Shown here: in pieces, positions 1-6,744 of the stretch
Layout: each line of letters starts with the position of its first letter
Numbering within the stretch: position 1 is the stretch's first letter
Source of the DNA: an uncultured Eubacteriales bacterium
GTDB lineage: Bacteria; Bacillota_A; Clostridia; Lachnospirales; Lachnospiraceae
DNA length: 20,134 nt
Assembly: GCA_900321365.1 (NCBI GenBank)
Contig: ONVT01000306.1
Coordinates: 1-20,134, forward strand
Direction: 5' to 3'
The notes under the pieces: generated by a model
Seen by the model: the letters and a program-made list of their open reading frames with translations, nothing else
Database searches by the model: none
Told to the model about the DNA's origin: nothing
Position numbers and translations under genes: made by a program

Positions 1-1
1 G

Positions 2-784
2 TCCATTGATAAGTTCATCCTCTTCCCCGACAGCTGGGAGAAGTACGAATGCGCTGAGCTTAACTTTTCTTCAAAGGACGAGGGCGGAACGCTCTGGCAG
101 GCCGGCGAGCGCATCAGGGCCTACAAGCTGGCAAAGAGCGTGAAAGAATACAGTAAGCCCGTGGACAAGAAAAAGTGGGTTCAGACACCCAATACGGTCA
201 ACTGCGGCTACGTCGCGTCGATGAACGCCGTAAACATTCTGGGCGGATTTACGCAGGGTCAAATCTATAGCAGCGACATGAGCGACGAGGCGATCCTTGG
301 CACGCTTGGCTGGGTGATCGGGCACGAGATTTCCCATGCCTTCGACTCTTCCGGCGCCCAGTTCGATAAGGACGGCAATATGAACCGGTGGTGGACCAAC
401 GAGGACTTTGCCGCGTTTCAGAAGCGCAATGAGAAGATGGTTGCCTACTACAACGCCATGCACCCCTGGGCCGGGCAGGATTTCCACGGTAAGATCATGA
501 CCGGGGAGGGCTGCGCGGACATGGGCGGAATGAAGGTCGTGCTTCGCATCGCAGCCGGGAAAAAGAACTTTGATTACGATACGCTTTTCCGCACTCTCTG
601 CCTGGTGTGGATGGAAAAGGGCACCCTTCAGGCGGCCTATTACCAGATCAACGACGTGCATCCGATGGGTTACCTGCGCGTCAACTGCACGCTGCAGCAG
701 TTTGATGAATTCATCGACTTCTATGGGATCAAAGAGGGCGATGGCATGTATCTCGCTCCGGAGGACAGAGTGGCGATCTGGTAA
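2..784 (+). CDS. M13 (neprilysin/PepO-like) zinc metallopeptidase, 3' part only
   Basis: The gene runs in from the left edge; 260 codons are visible from base 2. They form the C-terminal catalytic half of an M13 endopeptidase; whole members are usually about 650-700 residues. Fragment residues 107-112 read GHEISH, the HExxH zinc site. The third zinc ligand is E169 in GEGCADMGG, which matches the family GENIAD motif. Near the end, HPMGYLRVN matches the substrate-binding His/Arg stretch, and the chain ends in Trp, as is usual for M13. M13 enzymes cut oligopeptides and are normally outside the membrane; the signal or anchor would lie outside the window. One oddity is that the family NAYY/NAFY substrate-binding motif reads NCGY (67-70). 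The gene is followed after 35 nt by the exported DHH phosphoesterase, probably in the same operon. The family is clear; the substrate is unknown. Confidence 0.93.
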   Translation, partial: SIDKFILFPDSWEKYECAELNFSSKDEGGTLWQAGERIRAYKLAKSVKEYSKPVDKKKWVQTPNTVNCGYVASMNAVNILGGFTQGQIYSSDMSDEAILGTLGWVIGHEISHAFDSSGAQFDKDGNMNRWWTNEDFAAFQKRNEKMVAYYNAMHPWAGQDFHGKIMTGEGCADMGGMKVVLRIAAGKKNFDYDTLFRTLCLVWMEKGTLQAAYYQINDVHPMGYLRVNCTLQQFDEFIDFYGIKEGDGMYLAPEDRVAIW

Positions 785-819
785 CAACATAGAACAAACA
801 GAAAGAAGGTTTTGATCTT

Positions 820-2055
820 ATGAAAAAAAGGAATGCATTATTGCTCAGCTTGTGCCTGATGGCAGCTGCGATGCCTGTGATGGCGGAAGATGTCTCGGAA
901 AAGGACATGACCCTCACCGTGGAAGAAATCTACCAACAGGGGAAGGCGGCGTATGAGGCGGAGGATTACGCCAAGGCGGCCGCATACTATGAACTGGTCG
1001 CGGAGTGTTACCGCGGGGCGGAGGACAAGGGCGAGGCGGTAACGCCGGAGCAGCTGAGCGAGCTGAATCGGGCGAGCATCTCCAATATGAAGATCGAGGA
1101 AGGCCCCGTTTATGTCATTGGTCATAAAAGCCCGGATTCGGATACCGTTTGCAGCGCCATCGCCTATGCCCGTTTTCTGACAATGCTGGGCTATCCGGCA
1201 GAAGCGGCCATCACGGCACCCGTGAATCGGGAGACGGAATATATTCTGAAAACGGCAGGCGTTGAAGTGCCGCCTGTGATGGAGGATGCTTCCGGAAAAT
1301 CCATATTCCTCGTGGATCACAGCGAATATGGCCAGGCCGCAGAAGGGATGGAGGATGCGCATATTGTCGGCGTCATCGATCATCACGGCGTTGGCAACGT
1401 CACCACCGGACATCAGGTGGTTTATGAGGCAAAGCCGATTGGCTCTTCCGCCACCATCATATGGCTGGATTATCTGAATTACGGCGTTGAAATCGACAAG
1501 GAAACCGCGACACTCCTTCTTGGCGCGATCCTGTCCGACACGGCGAACCTGACGATATCATCCGTTACGGAAACGGATCGGCAGGCGGTGCCATATCTTG
1601 CCGACCTCGCTGAAATAACGGATGTGAATGATTTCTATTGGAATCTGCATTCTGAAGCGCTGTCCTATGCTGACATGAGCAATCAGGAGATATTCTTTTC
1701 CGATTATAAGGAATATGAGACTTCCGGCGTAAAATACGGTATCGGACTGATCAGCGTGATCGATGAGGATCATGCCAAAGAGATGGCAGAGCGCATGAAA
1801 GAAGCCCTTCCCGCATGCATGGAGTCCGTGGATATGGATCTGCTGTATGCAGAAGTCGGGATTCGGGAGGGCGATGTGAAGATCGACTATATCGTCTGCT
1901 GCGACGGGCAGTCCGTGGATGTTTTTGAAGCGGCCTTCCCGGAGGGTGGTGAGTTCGACGGCACCTCTTATATTTTCAGAAACGGAGGGCTGGGGAGAAA
2001 ATCCAAGTTGGTTCCGGGATTGACGGAATATCTGAATGCGCATCCGAAGGAATGA
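820..2055 (+). CDS. Exported family II (DHH/DHHA2) inorganic pyrophosphatase-like protein
   Basis: This is a 411-residue protein. Residues 1-22 are a Sec signal peptide (MKKRN n-region, hydrophobic core, probable cut at VMA|ED). A short helical TPR/Sel1-like stretch (about 34-70) follows, then from about residue 95 a complete manganese-dependent pyrophosphatase. The metal ligands are all visible: H102, D106 and D108 in GHKSPDSD, D166 in VDHSE, the DHH at 187-189 and D240 in LSDT. The DHHA2 phosphate-binding motif GRKSK lies at 392-396. Known family II enzymes (PpaC) hydrolyse pyrophosphate in the cytoplasm and are about 310 residues, so the leader and the roughly 70-residue spacer are extra. 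The usual NPDTD reads SPDSD. A related short-chain exopolyphosphatase activity is possible. The start is supported by AGAAGG upstream and by the signal peptide. Fold assignment is firm; export is predicted and the substrate is inferred. Confidence 0.9.
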   Translation: MKKRNALLLSLCLMAAAMPVMAEDVSEKDMTLTVEEIYQQGKAAYEAEDYAKAAAYYELVAECYRGAEDKGEAVTPEQLSELNRASISNMKIEEGPVYVIGHKSPDSDTVCSAIAYARFLTMLGYPAEAAITAPVNRETEYILKTAGVEVPPVMEDASGKSIFLVDHSEYGQAAEGMEDAHIVGVIDHHGVGNVTTGHQVVYEAKPIGSSATIIWLDYLNYGVEIDKETATLLLGAILSDTANLTISSVTETDRQAVPYLADLAEITDVNDFYWNLHSEALSYADMSNQEIFFSDYKEYETSGVKYGIGLISVIDEDHAKEMAERMKEALPACMESVDMDLLYAEVGIREGDVKIDYIVCCDGQSVDVFEAAFPEGGEFDGTSYIFRNGGLGRKSKLVPGLTEYLNAHPKE

Positions 2056-2102
2056 TTTAGAAGCGTGTAAAAAAGCTGCACAAAAGGAGGAACTTTTGTT
2101 AC

Positions 2103-2669
2103 ATGTCTGCTTTGCCTGTTGCCAAAAATGAACCGAATGATATTAAGATACGGAAGCTTAGAGATACGCTGGTCACCGGAGGGCTTGCGATCATTGCGTT
2201 TGGAATCTGGACGGTCGTAAAAAGTATTATAGAGACATTCACCATTCTCGAACCCATGATCGGAAGCCTCACCGCCAAGGATCTTAATCAGGTGCAGGCA
2301 GAGCAGCTCAAATCTATGATCAGGGATAACTCGCTGTTTACCATCCTTTTTTTCATGATCCTTGTTTTTCTGGTTGTTGACCTGGCCCTGCGCCTCTACG
2401 TTGGTCTTTCCGCCCGCGCGATCGGTCTGCAGAAGAAAAAAAAGAACGGGAAGGAGAGAAGTGGGATCGCCTGGCTTATTTGGGGGATCATTCTGGCAGC
2501 TGTCGGTATCTATTCCCTGATCATCAGTCTCATCAACACCGGTGAAACCCTTCGGATATATTCCATCGTGTACTACGTGGTATCGCTTTTTGTGGACGTA
2601 ACCTCTGTGATCGTAACGATAGAAGTGATCGTTTCGGGATTCAAACTTCGGGGCCTGGTCAAACAATAA
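2103..2669 (+). CDS. Four-TM membrane protein of unknown function
   Basis: I do not recognise this 188-residue protein. It has a short polar N-terminus and four likely membrane segments (about 22-46, 78-101, 122-143 and 155-177). An extracytoplasmic or cytoplasmic polar loop lies at 47-77, and a strongly basic loop at 109-119 (QKKKKNGKER) should be cytoplasmic by the positive-inside rule. No catalytic motif is visible. Start choice is secure because AGGAGG sits about 11 nt before the ATG. It lies 47 nt after the pyrophosphatase-like gene and 22 nt before the DUF6765 gene, with no terminator on either side, so co-transcription is likely. The neighbours (DUF6765, HdeD, patatin) hint at an envelope role, but that is only context. 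Confidence 0.85.
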   Translation: MSALPVAKNEPNDIKIRKLRDTLVTGGLAIIAFGIWTVVKSIIETFTILEPMIGSLTAKDLNQVQAEQLKSMIRDNSLFTILFFMILVFLVVDLALRLYVGLSARAIGLQKKKKNGKERSGIAWLIWGIILAAVGIYSLIISLINTGETLRIYSIVYYVVSLFVDVTSVIVTIEVIVSGFKLRGLVKQ

Positions 2670-2691
2670 AAAGACATGGGGGAGGTGCGGG

Positions 2692-3849
2692 ATGCAGCTT
2701 GATTTTCATTATTATGCGACTTACTGCGCTGCGGTTCTGGCCGGGTATTCACATGCGGATGCTCTGCAGATCTCTTACAGCGCTCAGTTCGCGGACAACT
2801 GTACCAGAACCTTTCTGGCCGGTATTCATGCACCGGATGCCGCGGCGACCACGCAGTCGACGATGGAGATGGCGGATACAAATCTGAATAAAACCGGGAT
2901 TGCGGATATCACCCGGATCTGGGCCTCCTTCCATTTTCTCCCGTATGACCTCTATGCGGATGCGCCAAGCGGCAGTAAGGATTTCAAGAATAAATACCGC
3001 CTGATCTGCCGCAGCAACGGGGCCCTGCTTACGGACACCGTGAACCTGGCAAAGGGAGGGAACCTGCAGGCTGTCGGTGTGGCCATGCATGTGCTTGCGG
3101 ATACCTGGGCACATGCGAATTTTGCCGGGACGCCTTCCATGATGGTGAATGATACAAATTACCATTTCTATGAGTACATCCGGGAAAATGGGGAATGGAT
3201 CAGGAGGAAGGTTCAGTTTGGCCTCGGTTCCGAAGAAAACCTGGAGCAGGGCAGATACATCAATACGATTTCTACCAAGACTGAGACATCCATTATGAGC
3301 CTGGGCCACGGGCAGGCCGGGCATCTGCCTGATTACAGCTGTCTGCGATATGTGTACATGCCATCCTGGGGCAGGTACGAAGAGATCTATAAAGATAATC
3401 CCTCTGATTATTGGCATGCGTTCTGCCAGATGATCTATGCGATGAAATTCCTGCGGGGTGAAGTGGAGAGCTTTGAGCTTAACCACTATGATTTCGAAGC
3501 GGCCGCACCCTATGAGAATGAGATCAAGGCTATCCTTGAAAAGCGCCAGCTCGACGACAGTGCAGACTGGAAGGCCCTGGGGGAAAAGATTTCCGGCTGT
3601 GAGATCGAAGAGTTCAGTACGGAAAAGTATGTTAAGGAGTATATGGATGCCGGTCCGCAGGCAAAGAACGAAACCTTCCTCGGGAAGTACTTCCAGGCTG
3701 CCATGGCACATAAGGTCATGGTGACGGAAAAGATCATCGCCTCCGGCAATACGCTGGCAGGTAAGAGCCTCAATTACATGAAGAAAGGGAGATGGATCAG
3801 GATAAAGTTCAGGCTGCCGGGGAGGAGGTCAGACAATGGGAATACATAA
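2692..3849 (+). CDS. DUF6765 family protein, possible metal-dependent hydrolase fold
   Basis: This is a 385-residue protein. Its opening, MQLDFHYYATYCAAVLAGYS followed by a SAQFADN stretch, matches what I recall of DUF6765 proteins, whose function is not established. It has no signal peptide or membrane segment, so it should be cytoplasmic. Possible metal ligands are D4 and H6, H21, D35, then H133, D137 and H141 in HVLADTWAH, and H206 and H211 in GHGQAGH. The HxxxDxxxH spacing recalls zinc-dependent phospholipase C/S1-P1 nuclease folds, but that link is inference. A GGGGGAGG ribosome binding site precedes the ATG. The last 14 nt overlap the next gene's start, and the basic C-terminal tail is encoded across that gene's ribosome binding site. 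The neighbouring patatin lipase fits a lipid-related function. Confidence 0.8.
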   Translation: MQLDFHYYATYCAAVLAGYSHADALQISYSAQFADNCTRTFLAGIHAPDAAATTQSTMEMADTNLNKTGIADITRIWASFHFLPYDLYADAPSGSKDFKNKYRLICRSNGALLTDTVNLAKGGNLQAVGVAMHVLADTWAHANFAGTPSMMVNDTNYHFYEYIRENGEWIRRKVQFGLGSEENLEQGRYINTISTKTETSIMSLGHGQAGHLPDYSCLRYVYMPSWGRYEEIYKDNPSDYWHAFCQMIYAMKFLRGEVESFELNHYDFEAAAPYENEIKAILEKRQLDDSADWKALGEKISGCEIEEFSTEKYVKEYMDAGPQAKNETFLGKYFQAAMAHKVMVTEKIIASGNTLAGKSLNYMKKGRWIRIKFRLPGRRSDNGNT

Positions 3850-4363
3850 CAGGATCTTACACATTCTGATTGCCGCCGGCCTGATCTTCATGGCCGTTCT
3901 GCTGTTTTTTCTCGGGGAGTACGGTACACAACTGGTTGCGCTGATCATGGGGTTTACATTGCTTATTTATGGGATTCGCTGCCTTGTGGCCTATTTTTTG
4001 AAATTCCGTTTTACAGTAGGCGGAAGGATGCAGCTCTATATCGGGATTATTGTGATGGACCTGGGACTTCTGATTCTCGGTTCCTTCAACGGTTCCAGCA
4101 TCCTTATCATGCTTTATCTGCTTGGGTTCCGTTTTGTCACGGGCGGGATTGACGTTGCGCGTGCCCTTGAGGCCAGAAAGAACAAGGCGCCCTGGAAGAT
4201 CAGGATGGCAGCCGGAATCATCAGCATAGTTACGGCACTGGGTTTCATCTTCTTCAAAGATCCGTATGCAGTCGTGGATATTTACTGCATTGGCCTGCTG
4301 ATTTCTGCTGTGGAACATATCATTACTGCGTTTCGAAGGAATAAAATTGTCACGATCGCATAA
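3836..4363 (+). CDS. HdeD/DUF308-type membrane protein
   Basis: This 175-residue protein has six likely membrane helices (about 8-27, 31-54, 65-83, 87-107, 121-141 and 145-166) in three pairs, the pattern of the DUF308/HdeD family. E. coli HdeD is linked to acid resistance at high cell density; for clostridial relatives no biochemical role is established. Length fits the family (about 170-190). The start ATG lies inside the end of the DUF6765 gene (14-nt overlap, different frame), with GGAGGAGG about 8 nt upstream, so translation of the two genes is probably coupled. The patatin gene follows after 28 nt. The C-terminus is short and basic (AFRRNK) and probably cytoplasmic. Family confidence is good; function is unknown. 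Confidence 0.8.
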   Translation: MGIHNRILHILIAAGLIFMAVLLFFLGEYGTQLVALIMGFTLLIYGIRCLVAYFLKFRFTVGGRMQLYIGIIVMDLGLLILGSFNGSSILIMLYLLGFRFVTGGIDVARALEARKNKAPWKIRMAAGIISIVTALGFIFFKDPYAVVDIYCIGLLISAVEHIITAFRRNKIVTIA

Positions 4364-4391
4364 TGGTGTTTTTGCAGGAGAAGAGAGACGA

Positions 4392-5294
4392 ATGAAAGTA
4401 TATTCAAAGGTCAGGCAGCTTCCCACGGGTCAGGCATCGGAGAAACTGGTCGAGGGCTGTCTTGTTCTTGAAGGAGGCGCGTTTCGCGGCCTTTATACGC
4501 AGGGTTTTCTGGATGCAATGATGATCAATGATCTGAATCTTTCCTGCGTGATCGGTGTGTCAGCGGGGGCTCTTTCCGGAGCAAGTTACGTGTCCGGGCA
4601 GATCGGGCGGTCAGGAAGGATCAATCTGACGTATCGCCATGACAGCAGATACATCGGGACGAGAGCGCTTATTCATAACCACAGCATTCTGGATGTAGGC
4701 TTTCTGACGGAGGAGAGAGGAATACTGGAACCTTTGGATACAGAAAGGTTTTACAGGCCGGATCAGCGGTTTATTGCTGTGGCGACCAACTGCCGGACCG
4801 GAAGACCAGCCTGTTTTGAAAAGGGAAAGTGCAGCGACATGATGGCTGCCCTCCGTGCTTCGGCTGCGATACCGTTCATATCGCAAATGGTAAAGATAGA
4901 AGGAGTGCCATATCTTGATGGGGCCTGCTCCTGCAGGATCCCATATCTCTGGGCATTAAAAAGCGGATATGAGAAAATCGTTGTGATCCGGACAAGGGAC
5001 CGTGAGTTCAGAAAGGAAGAGTCCGGACCAAAGAGAAAGTATCATCTTTACAGAAAGTATCCGGAGCTTGTCAGACGGCTTGCAAATGGCGATCACGCCT
5101 ATAATCTGCAGTGTGATGAACTTGACAGGCTGCACCGGGAAGGAAGGGTTTTTATGGCTGCGCCGTCAAAGACGGTTACAGTGCAGCAGCTTGAGAAAGA
5201 TATGGAAAAGCTGGGTGATCTCTACTGGCTGGGATATCAGGATTGTATGGATCAGTTGACGGAGTTGAAAAGATATCTTATTGCCGCCTGTTGA
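4392..5294 (+). CDS. Patatin-like phospholipase
   Basis: This 300-residue cytoplasmic protein carries the patatin serine hydrolase signature. The oxyanion-hole loop is LEGGAFRGLYTQG (26-38), the nucleophile elbow is GVSAG with S57, and the catalytic Asp is D176 in LDGA. Patatins use a Ser-Asp dyad to release fatty acids from phospholipids or lysophospholipids. The length and the C-terminal region with many charged residues fit the bacterial branch with RssA/YjjU-like single-domain proteins. I chose ATG 4392 because AGGAG lies 11 nt upstream; an in-frame ATG at 4347 would overlap the HdeD gene and has no good site. The gene ends the likely operon beginning upstream of the window. Its last 17 nt are antisense to the end of the MFS gene. 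Hydrolase class is firm; the lipid substrate is unknown. Confidence 0.9.
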   Translation: MKVYSKVRQLPTGQASEKLVEGCLVLEGGAFRGLYTQGFLDAMMINDLNLSCVIGVSAGALSGASYVSGQIGRSGRINLTYRHDSRYIGTRALIHNHSILDVGFLTEERGILEPLDTERFYRPDQRFIAVATNCRTGRPACFEKGKCSDMMAALRASAAIPFISQMVKIEGVPYLDGACSCRIPYLWALKSGYEKIVVIRTRDREFRKEESGPKRKYHLYRKYPELVRRLANGDHAYNLQCDELDRLHREGRVFMAAPSKTVTVQQLEKDMEKLGDLYWLGYQDCMDQLTELKRYLIAAC

Positions 5295-6453
5295 GGATAG
5301 CCAGGCTTATTCCCATAATAACAGGGAATACTATGGCTGCTCCGATTCCGATCCTTATATTGTCATTTATGATGCTGGCGACAGCTCCTGCAAGAGTAGG
5401 ACCGCCGGAACAGCCTAAGTCTCCTGCCAGCGCTAATAACGCGAACAGGAGCGTACCTCTCCCCCTGACAAGTGCCGATGCAGTGCTGAAGGTGCCGGGC
5501 CAGAATATACCGACCGAAAAGCCTGCCAGTCCACAACCAAGAAGTGCAACGATGGGGTTTGGAACGAATACAATGATCAGATACGCTGCAATGCATAGTA
5601 CAGTTGAAATACTCATATAGACTCTCAGGTTAATCTTATGTCCTTTCAGTCCATATATGGTTCTTGATACCCCCATGCAAAAAGCAAACAGCATAGGTCC
5701 AAGGATATCTCCCAGGGTTTTTGTGACACCGAGCCCTTTCTCGGCAAAGGCGGATGACCACTGGCTTACCGCCTGCTCGGAAGCTCCCGCGCTTAACATC
5801 ATAAGAAACATGAGCCAGAAAAGTCCCTGTGTGGCAAGATCCTTTATGCCTGCTGTTTCCTCTGTACCGGATTCCAGTCTGGCTATAGGTACCCGGGTGA
5901 AGAGAACAAGGTCTATGGCCGGGACGATGCACCATAAAACAGCCATTGTTCTCCAGTTCGATATACCTGCGAAAGCAAAGAAGGCAGTCGACAGGAGGAC
6001 AACTGCCACATGTCCCCAGCAATATGCCGAATGCAGAAGGCTCATCTGGGTTTCCTTGTTTTCTGTCGGGCATGCTTCCACGATGGGGCTGACAAGAACT
6101 TCCTGAAGTCCTCCTCCGATCGCATAGATACATACACAGAGAAGGATTCCGGCAAACGGCTCCATTACTTTTCCTGGCAGGACAGTCAATAACAGGAAGC
6201 CGACAATGACGGAGGCATTCGACAATATCATGGATGCCCTGTATCCTATCTTTTCTATAAAAGGTGTTGAGAACAGATCGATCAGCAGCTGAAGCCCAAA
6301 GTTGAACGTAATAAGAAGCGTTATCTTTCCCAATGGGATCCCAAACTCTGATTGCAGCCGGATAAACAGAAGCGGCACGAAGTTGTTTACAATAGCCTGA
6401 ACAACATATCCAAGATATGCTGCCTTGATTGTCATATTGTACTTGTTTTTCAT
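5278..6453 (-). CDS. Major facilitator superfamily transporter
   Basis: This 391-residue membrane protein has about 12 hydrophobic segments in two halves, separated by a charged cytoplasmic loop around residues 190-210 (RLESGTEETAG). The general shape and motifs such as the glycine-rich GGGLQEVL in the fourth segment resemble the sugar-type (FucP-like) MFS permeases, but the substrate cannot be read from the sequence. The start ATG is preceded by AGGGA about 8 nt upstream, a weak site. The gene stands alone on the minus strand, convergent with the patatin gene (17-nt overlap of coding ends) and divergent from the MOSC-MogA gene. The roughly 130 nt upstream of its start contain an inverted-repeat element that could form a structured leader (see findings). 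Confidence 0.88.
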   Translation of the reverse strand: MKNKYNMTIKAAYLGYVVQAIVNNFVPLLFIRLQSEFGIPLGKITLLITFNFGLQLLIDLFSTPFIEKIGYRASMILSNASVIVGFLLLTVLPGKVMEPFAGILLCVCIYAIGGGLQEVLVSPIVEACPTENKETQMSLLHSAYCWGHVAVVLLSTAFFAFAGISNWRTMAVLWCIVPAIDLVLFTRVPIARLESGTEETAGIKDLATQGLFWLMFLMMLSAGASEQAVSQWSSAFAEKGLGVTKTLGDILGPMLFAFCMGVSRTIYGLKGHKINLRVYMSISTVLCIAAYLIIVFVPNPIVALLGCGLAGFSVGIFWPGTFSTASALVRGRGTLLFALLALAGDLGCSGGPTLAGAVASIINDNIRIGIGAAIVFPVIMGISLAILNRRQ

Positions 6454-6480
6454 ATCTCAATCCCTGTATGGCAGATTCGA

Positions 6481-6499
6481 GTTTATTCTCATGATAAAC
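6481..6499 (-). other. Short hairpin next to the inverted-repeat element
   Basis: GTTTAT at 6481-6486 pairs with ATAAAC at 6494-6499 around a seven-base loop. It abuts the larger inverted repeat and lies about 28 nt upstream of the MFS start. No T-run follows on either strand, so it is not a standard terminator. If the MFS transcript starts beyond 6590, both hairpins are in its leader. Confidence 0.35.
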
Positions 6500-6500
6500 C

Positions 6501-6586
6501 CGCCAAAAGTTGATTGCGGATTGCGACGCGAAGATAGTCTTTTAGGGTTCCGCAGGCAAGCTTGCGTAGAGGTCAGGCTTTTGGCG
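6501..6586 (-). other. 86-nt inverted-repeat element, possible structured leader of the MFS gene
   Basis: A perfect 9-bp inverted repeat, CGCCAAAAG at 6501-6509 and CTTTTGGCG at 6578-6586, encloses further pairing. TGCGGA (6515-6520) pairs with TCCGCA (6549-6554), and the palindrome GCAAGCTTGC lies at about 6556-6565. Together these make a plausible three-way junction of riboswitch size. It lies in the divergent space between the MFS gene (minus) and the MOSC-MogA gene (plus). A TATGAT box at 6597-6592 on the minus strand would start transcription almost exactly at the element. I could not match it to a known riboswitch class on either strand. Orientation is inferred from that box and is not certain. 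Confidence 0.4.
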
Positions 6587-6587
6587 C

Positions 6588-6597
6588 TATAATCATA
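6588..6597. promoter_or_regulatory. Candidate overlapping divergent -10 boxes
   Basis: TATAAT at 6588-6593 on the plus strand and TATGAT at 6597-6592 on the minus strand overlap. Neither has a convincing -35 box at 16-18 nt. They are the best -10 matches seen between the divergent MFS and MOSC-MogA genes. The plus-strand box would give the MOSC-MogA gene a leader of roughly 145 nt. Confidence 0.25.
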
Positions 6598-6744
6598 TCA
6601 TGTTCTGCTTTTCATTTCCTTAGTTATCTCCTGTCGATATTGCATAAATGTGTTTCTTTCTTCACGGTTCTCTGATACTATGAATCTGTAAGCAATAATC
6701 TGACTATCTTGCATGAAAAACCATTTCTGAGATCGGAGGATAAG

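Noticed and set aside
6501..6586. Guanidine-I riboswitch, because the plus strand contains AGGGTTCCG
   Set aside because: The remaining conserved parts of that class (CCGAGAG and the ACACGGG...GCCCGGGAGA region) are absent, so the match is probably chance.
6598..6700. Plausible-looking peptide end on the minus strand (YRQEITKEMKSRT) as a remnant of a lost gene
   Set aside because: The frame continues only as a shadow of the MOSC-MogA gene and I recognise no family; too short to call a pseudogene.
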